Shown here piece after piece: positions 35,513 to 36,588 of a stretch of 36,588 nucleotides of DNA. Source of the DNA: an uncultured Planctomycetaceae bacterium (GTDB taxonomy: Bacteria > Planctomycetota > Planctomycetia > Planctomycetales > Planctomycetaceae). The stretch covers positions 1 through 36,588 of the forward strand of contig CAIQIE010000061.1 in assembly GCA_903871805.1 (NCBI GenBank), in the 5' to 3' direction. A program made the position numbers and the translations under genes. Numbering within the stretch: the first letter of the stretch is position 1; every line of letters starts with the position of its first letter. The notes under the pieces are model-generated. The model did no database searches, was not told where the DNA came from, and saw only the letters and a list, made by a program, of their open reading frames with translations.

Positions 35513-36588
35513 ATGATGCTCGGGAATTTTTTTGCTCCTGCCGCACTCCAGTGGTCCCGACTGGTTTTCCGTATTCCCCTTCTGTGTGCTGCAAAAATTG
35601 CGACGTGCATCACCCTGCTGTTGTGTGGAACGGCTGCCCCTGGATCTCTATTGGCGGCAGAAACCTGCCCTGCAGTTGCAGGCACGTTCAAGGCGGGGGC
35701 AGCCACCAGCAACATTACGCCCGCTCTGGGAGGTGGGATTGTGGGAGGCTTCCTTCCAATTCCATCAACTCATGTTCATGACGAGCTGCATGCTCGTTGT
35801 CTGGTACTGGACGACGGCACTAAAAGAATTGCCCTCGTAACCTGTGATTTACTCGGAATTCATCGGTCTGTCAGTGATGCCGCTCGGACGAGAATTCAGG
35901 AACGACTTGGAATTCCCGCGTCGCATGTCCTGATTTCAGCAACGCACACACACTCCGCCACAAGTGCTCTGGGAAAGTCGCGTTATGATCAGGCAGTGGA
36001 GCTGGATGATTATCAGGAGTTTGTTGTTCAGCGAATCGTGGACGGCGTCCAGCGCGCCACAAATCTGCTGCGACCGGCTGAGATGGCCTACGGCAGCGTA
36101 GAGATACCGGAGCATGTTTTTAATCGGCGATGGCGGATGAAGGAGGGGACGATTCCTCCGAATCCCTTCGGGCAGACGGACAAAGTGAAAATGAATCCTC
36201 CTGCAGGAAGTGCGGACCTGCTTGAGCCAGCGGGGCCGGTGGATCCGGTGGTTTCGTTTATGTGTTTTCGCGAGCTGTCTGGTAAGCCGATTGCGATTTA
36301 TTCTGCATACTCGCTGCATTACGTGGGTGGTGTTGGCCCCGGACACATTTCTGCCGACTACTTTGGGATGTTCTGTGAAGAATTGCAGAGCCGACAGCAA
36401 AGCCCGGCGCAGGAAATACCTTTCGTTGCAATGCTGGCCAACGGCACCAGCGGCAACATCAACAACATTAACTTTCAGACACCTCGTCCTGCCCGGCCTG
36501 CGTATGAGCAGATGCGTTACGTGGCCAAAGATGTAGCAGCGAAAGTCGATGCCGCGGTTCATGATCTCAGCTACACATCTGAAGTCCC
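35513..36588 (+). CDS. Neutral/alkaline ceramidase-like secreted hydrolase (3' end outside window)
   Basis: 358 codons are visible; the gene continues past the window. The ATG at 35513 has AGGAAG about 8 bp upstream, and a second ATG follows directly. A hydrophobic segment (LLCAAKIATCITLLLCGTAA) and an Ala-rich site predict export. The neutral-ceramidase N-terminal domain (PF04734) shows in FKAGAATSNITPALGGG, RIALVTCDLLGIHRSV, the metal-site HVLISATHTHSAT, and AIYSAYSLHYVGGVGPGHIS. The active-site region reads MLANGTSGNINNINF. True ceramidases hydrolyse N-acyl sphingosines; bacterial relatives often act on unknown amides. The neighbouring lipid genes make a lipid substrate plausible but unproven. 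Confidence 0.85.
   Translation, partial: MMLGNFFAPAALQWSRLVFRIPLLCAAKIATCITLLLCGTAAPGSLLAAETCPAVAGTFKAGAATSNITPALGGGIVGGFLPIPSTHVHDELHARCLVLDDGTKRIALVTCDLLGIHRSVSDAARTRIQERLGIPASHVLISATHTHSATSALGKSRYDQAVELDDYQEFVVQRIVDGVQRATNLLRPAEMAYGSVEIPEHVFNRRWRMKEGTIPPNPFGQTDKVKMNPPAGSADLLEPAGPVDPVVSFMCFRELSGKPIAIYSAYSLHYVGGVGPGHISADYFGMFCEELQSRQQSPAQEIPFVAMLANGTSGNINNINFQTPRPARPAYEQMRYVAKDVAAKVDAAVHDLSYTSEV

Overview
The window looks like a chromosomal segment of a planctomycete, probably family Planctomycetaceae (genus not determinable by eye). The reasons are the protein families: an ASPIC/UnbV lipoprotein with FG-GAP repeats, a YHYH protein, an OprP-type porin with an N-terminal coiled coil, a tandem cyclase-family protein, a neutral-ceramidase-like hydrolase, and a family of quasi-palindromic intergenic repeats. 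Genes are loosely packed, with many 0.3-2 kb stretches that hold no convincing gene.

Region by region: 1-138 is the tail of a probable DUF1207-type outer-membrane protein. 139-4831 is an accessory region. Two clusters of about 120-bp quasi-palindromic repeats, one carrying an 8-copy 9-bp tandem expansion, flank a toxin-antitoxin-like operon (XRE/ImmA-IrrE protein plus PIN-domain protein). 4832-12551 is on the minus strand: a secreted tandem cyclase-family protein with eroded metal motifs, a porin followed by a clear terminator, and a three-gene set (thioredoxin-fold secreted protein, a possible 61-residue membrane peptide, YHYH protein). 12552-14672 is about 2.1 kb without a standard gene, but it has a possible 45-residue His/Cys-rich peptide and a strong orphan terminator.

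14673-18949 (+) encodes a 1259-residue lipoprotein and a GNAT acetyltransferase. They are separated by a bidirectional terminator from a minus-strand protein with four zinc ribbons and an HtrA-type protease with PDZ domains. A TPR protein (+) lies divergent from htrA. 24323-29146 (-) holds purK, purE, an M28 aminopeptidase-like protein with PA and PDZ domains, and a small LuxR-type regulator. purE and purK together perform AIR carboxylation in purine synthesis.

29957-35312 (+) is the most distinctive part: an SDR of the 3-beta-HSD/OleD type, a ketosynthase with an intact Cys-His-His triad, a stand-alone acyl carrier protein and a CrtI-like FAD oxidoreductase. This is a plausible small fatty-acid or polyketide-type pathway. 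It is followed by a ceramidase-like secreted hydrolase that runs off the window. The KS/ACP/CrtI-like combination recalls genes proposed for ladderane lipids in anammox planctomycetes, but that link is inference only.
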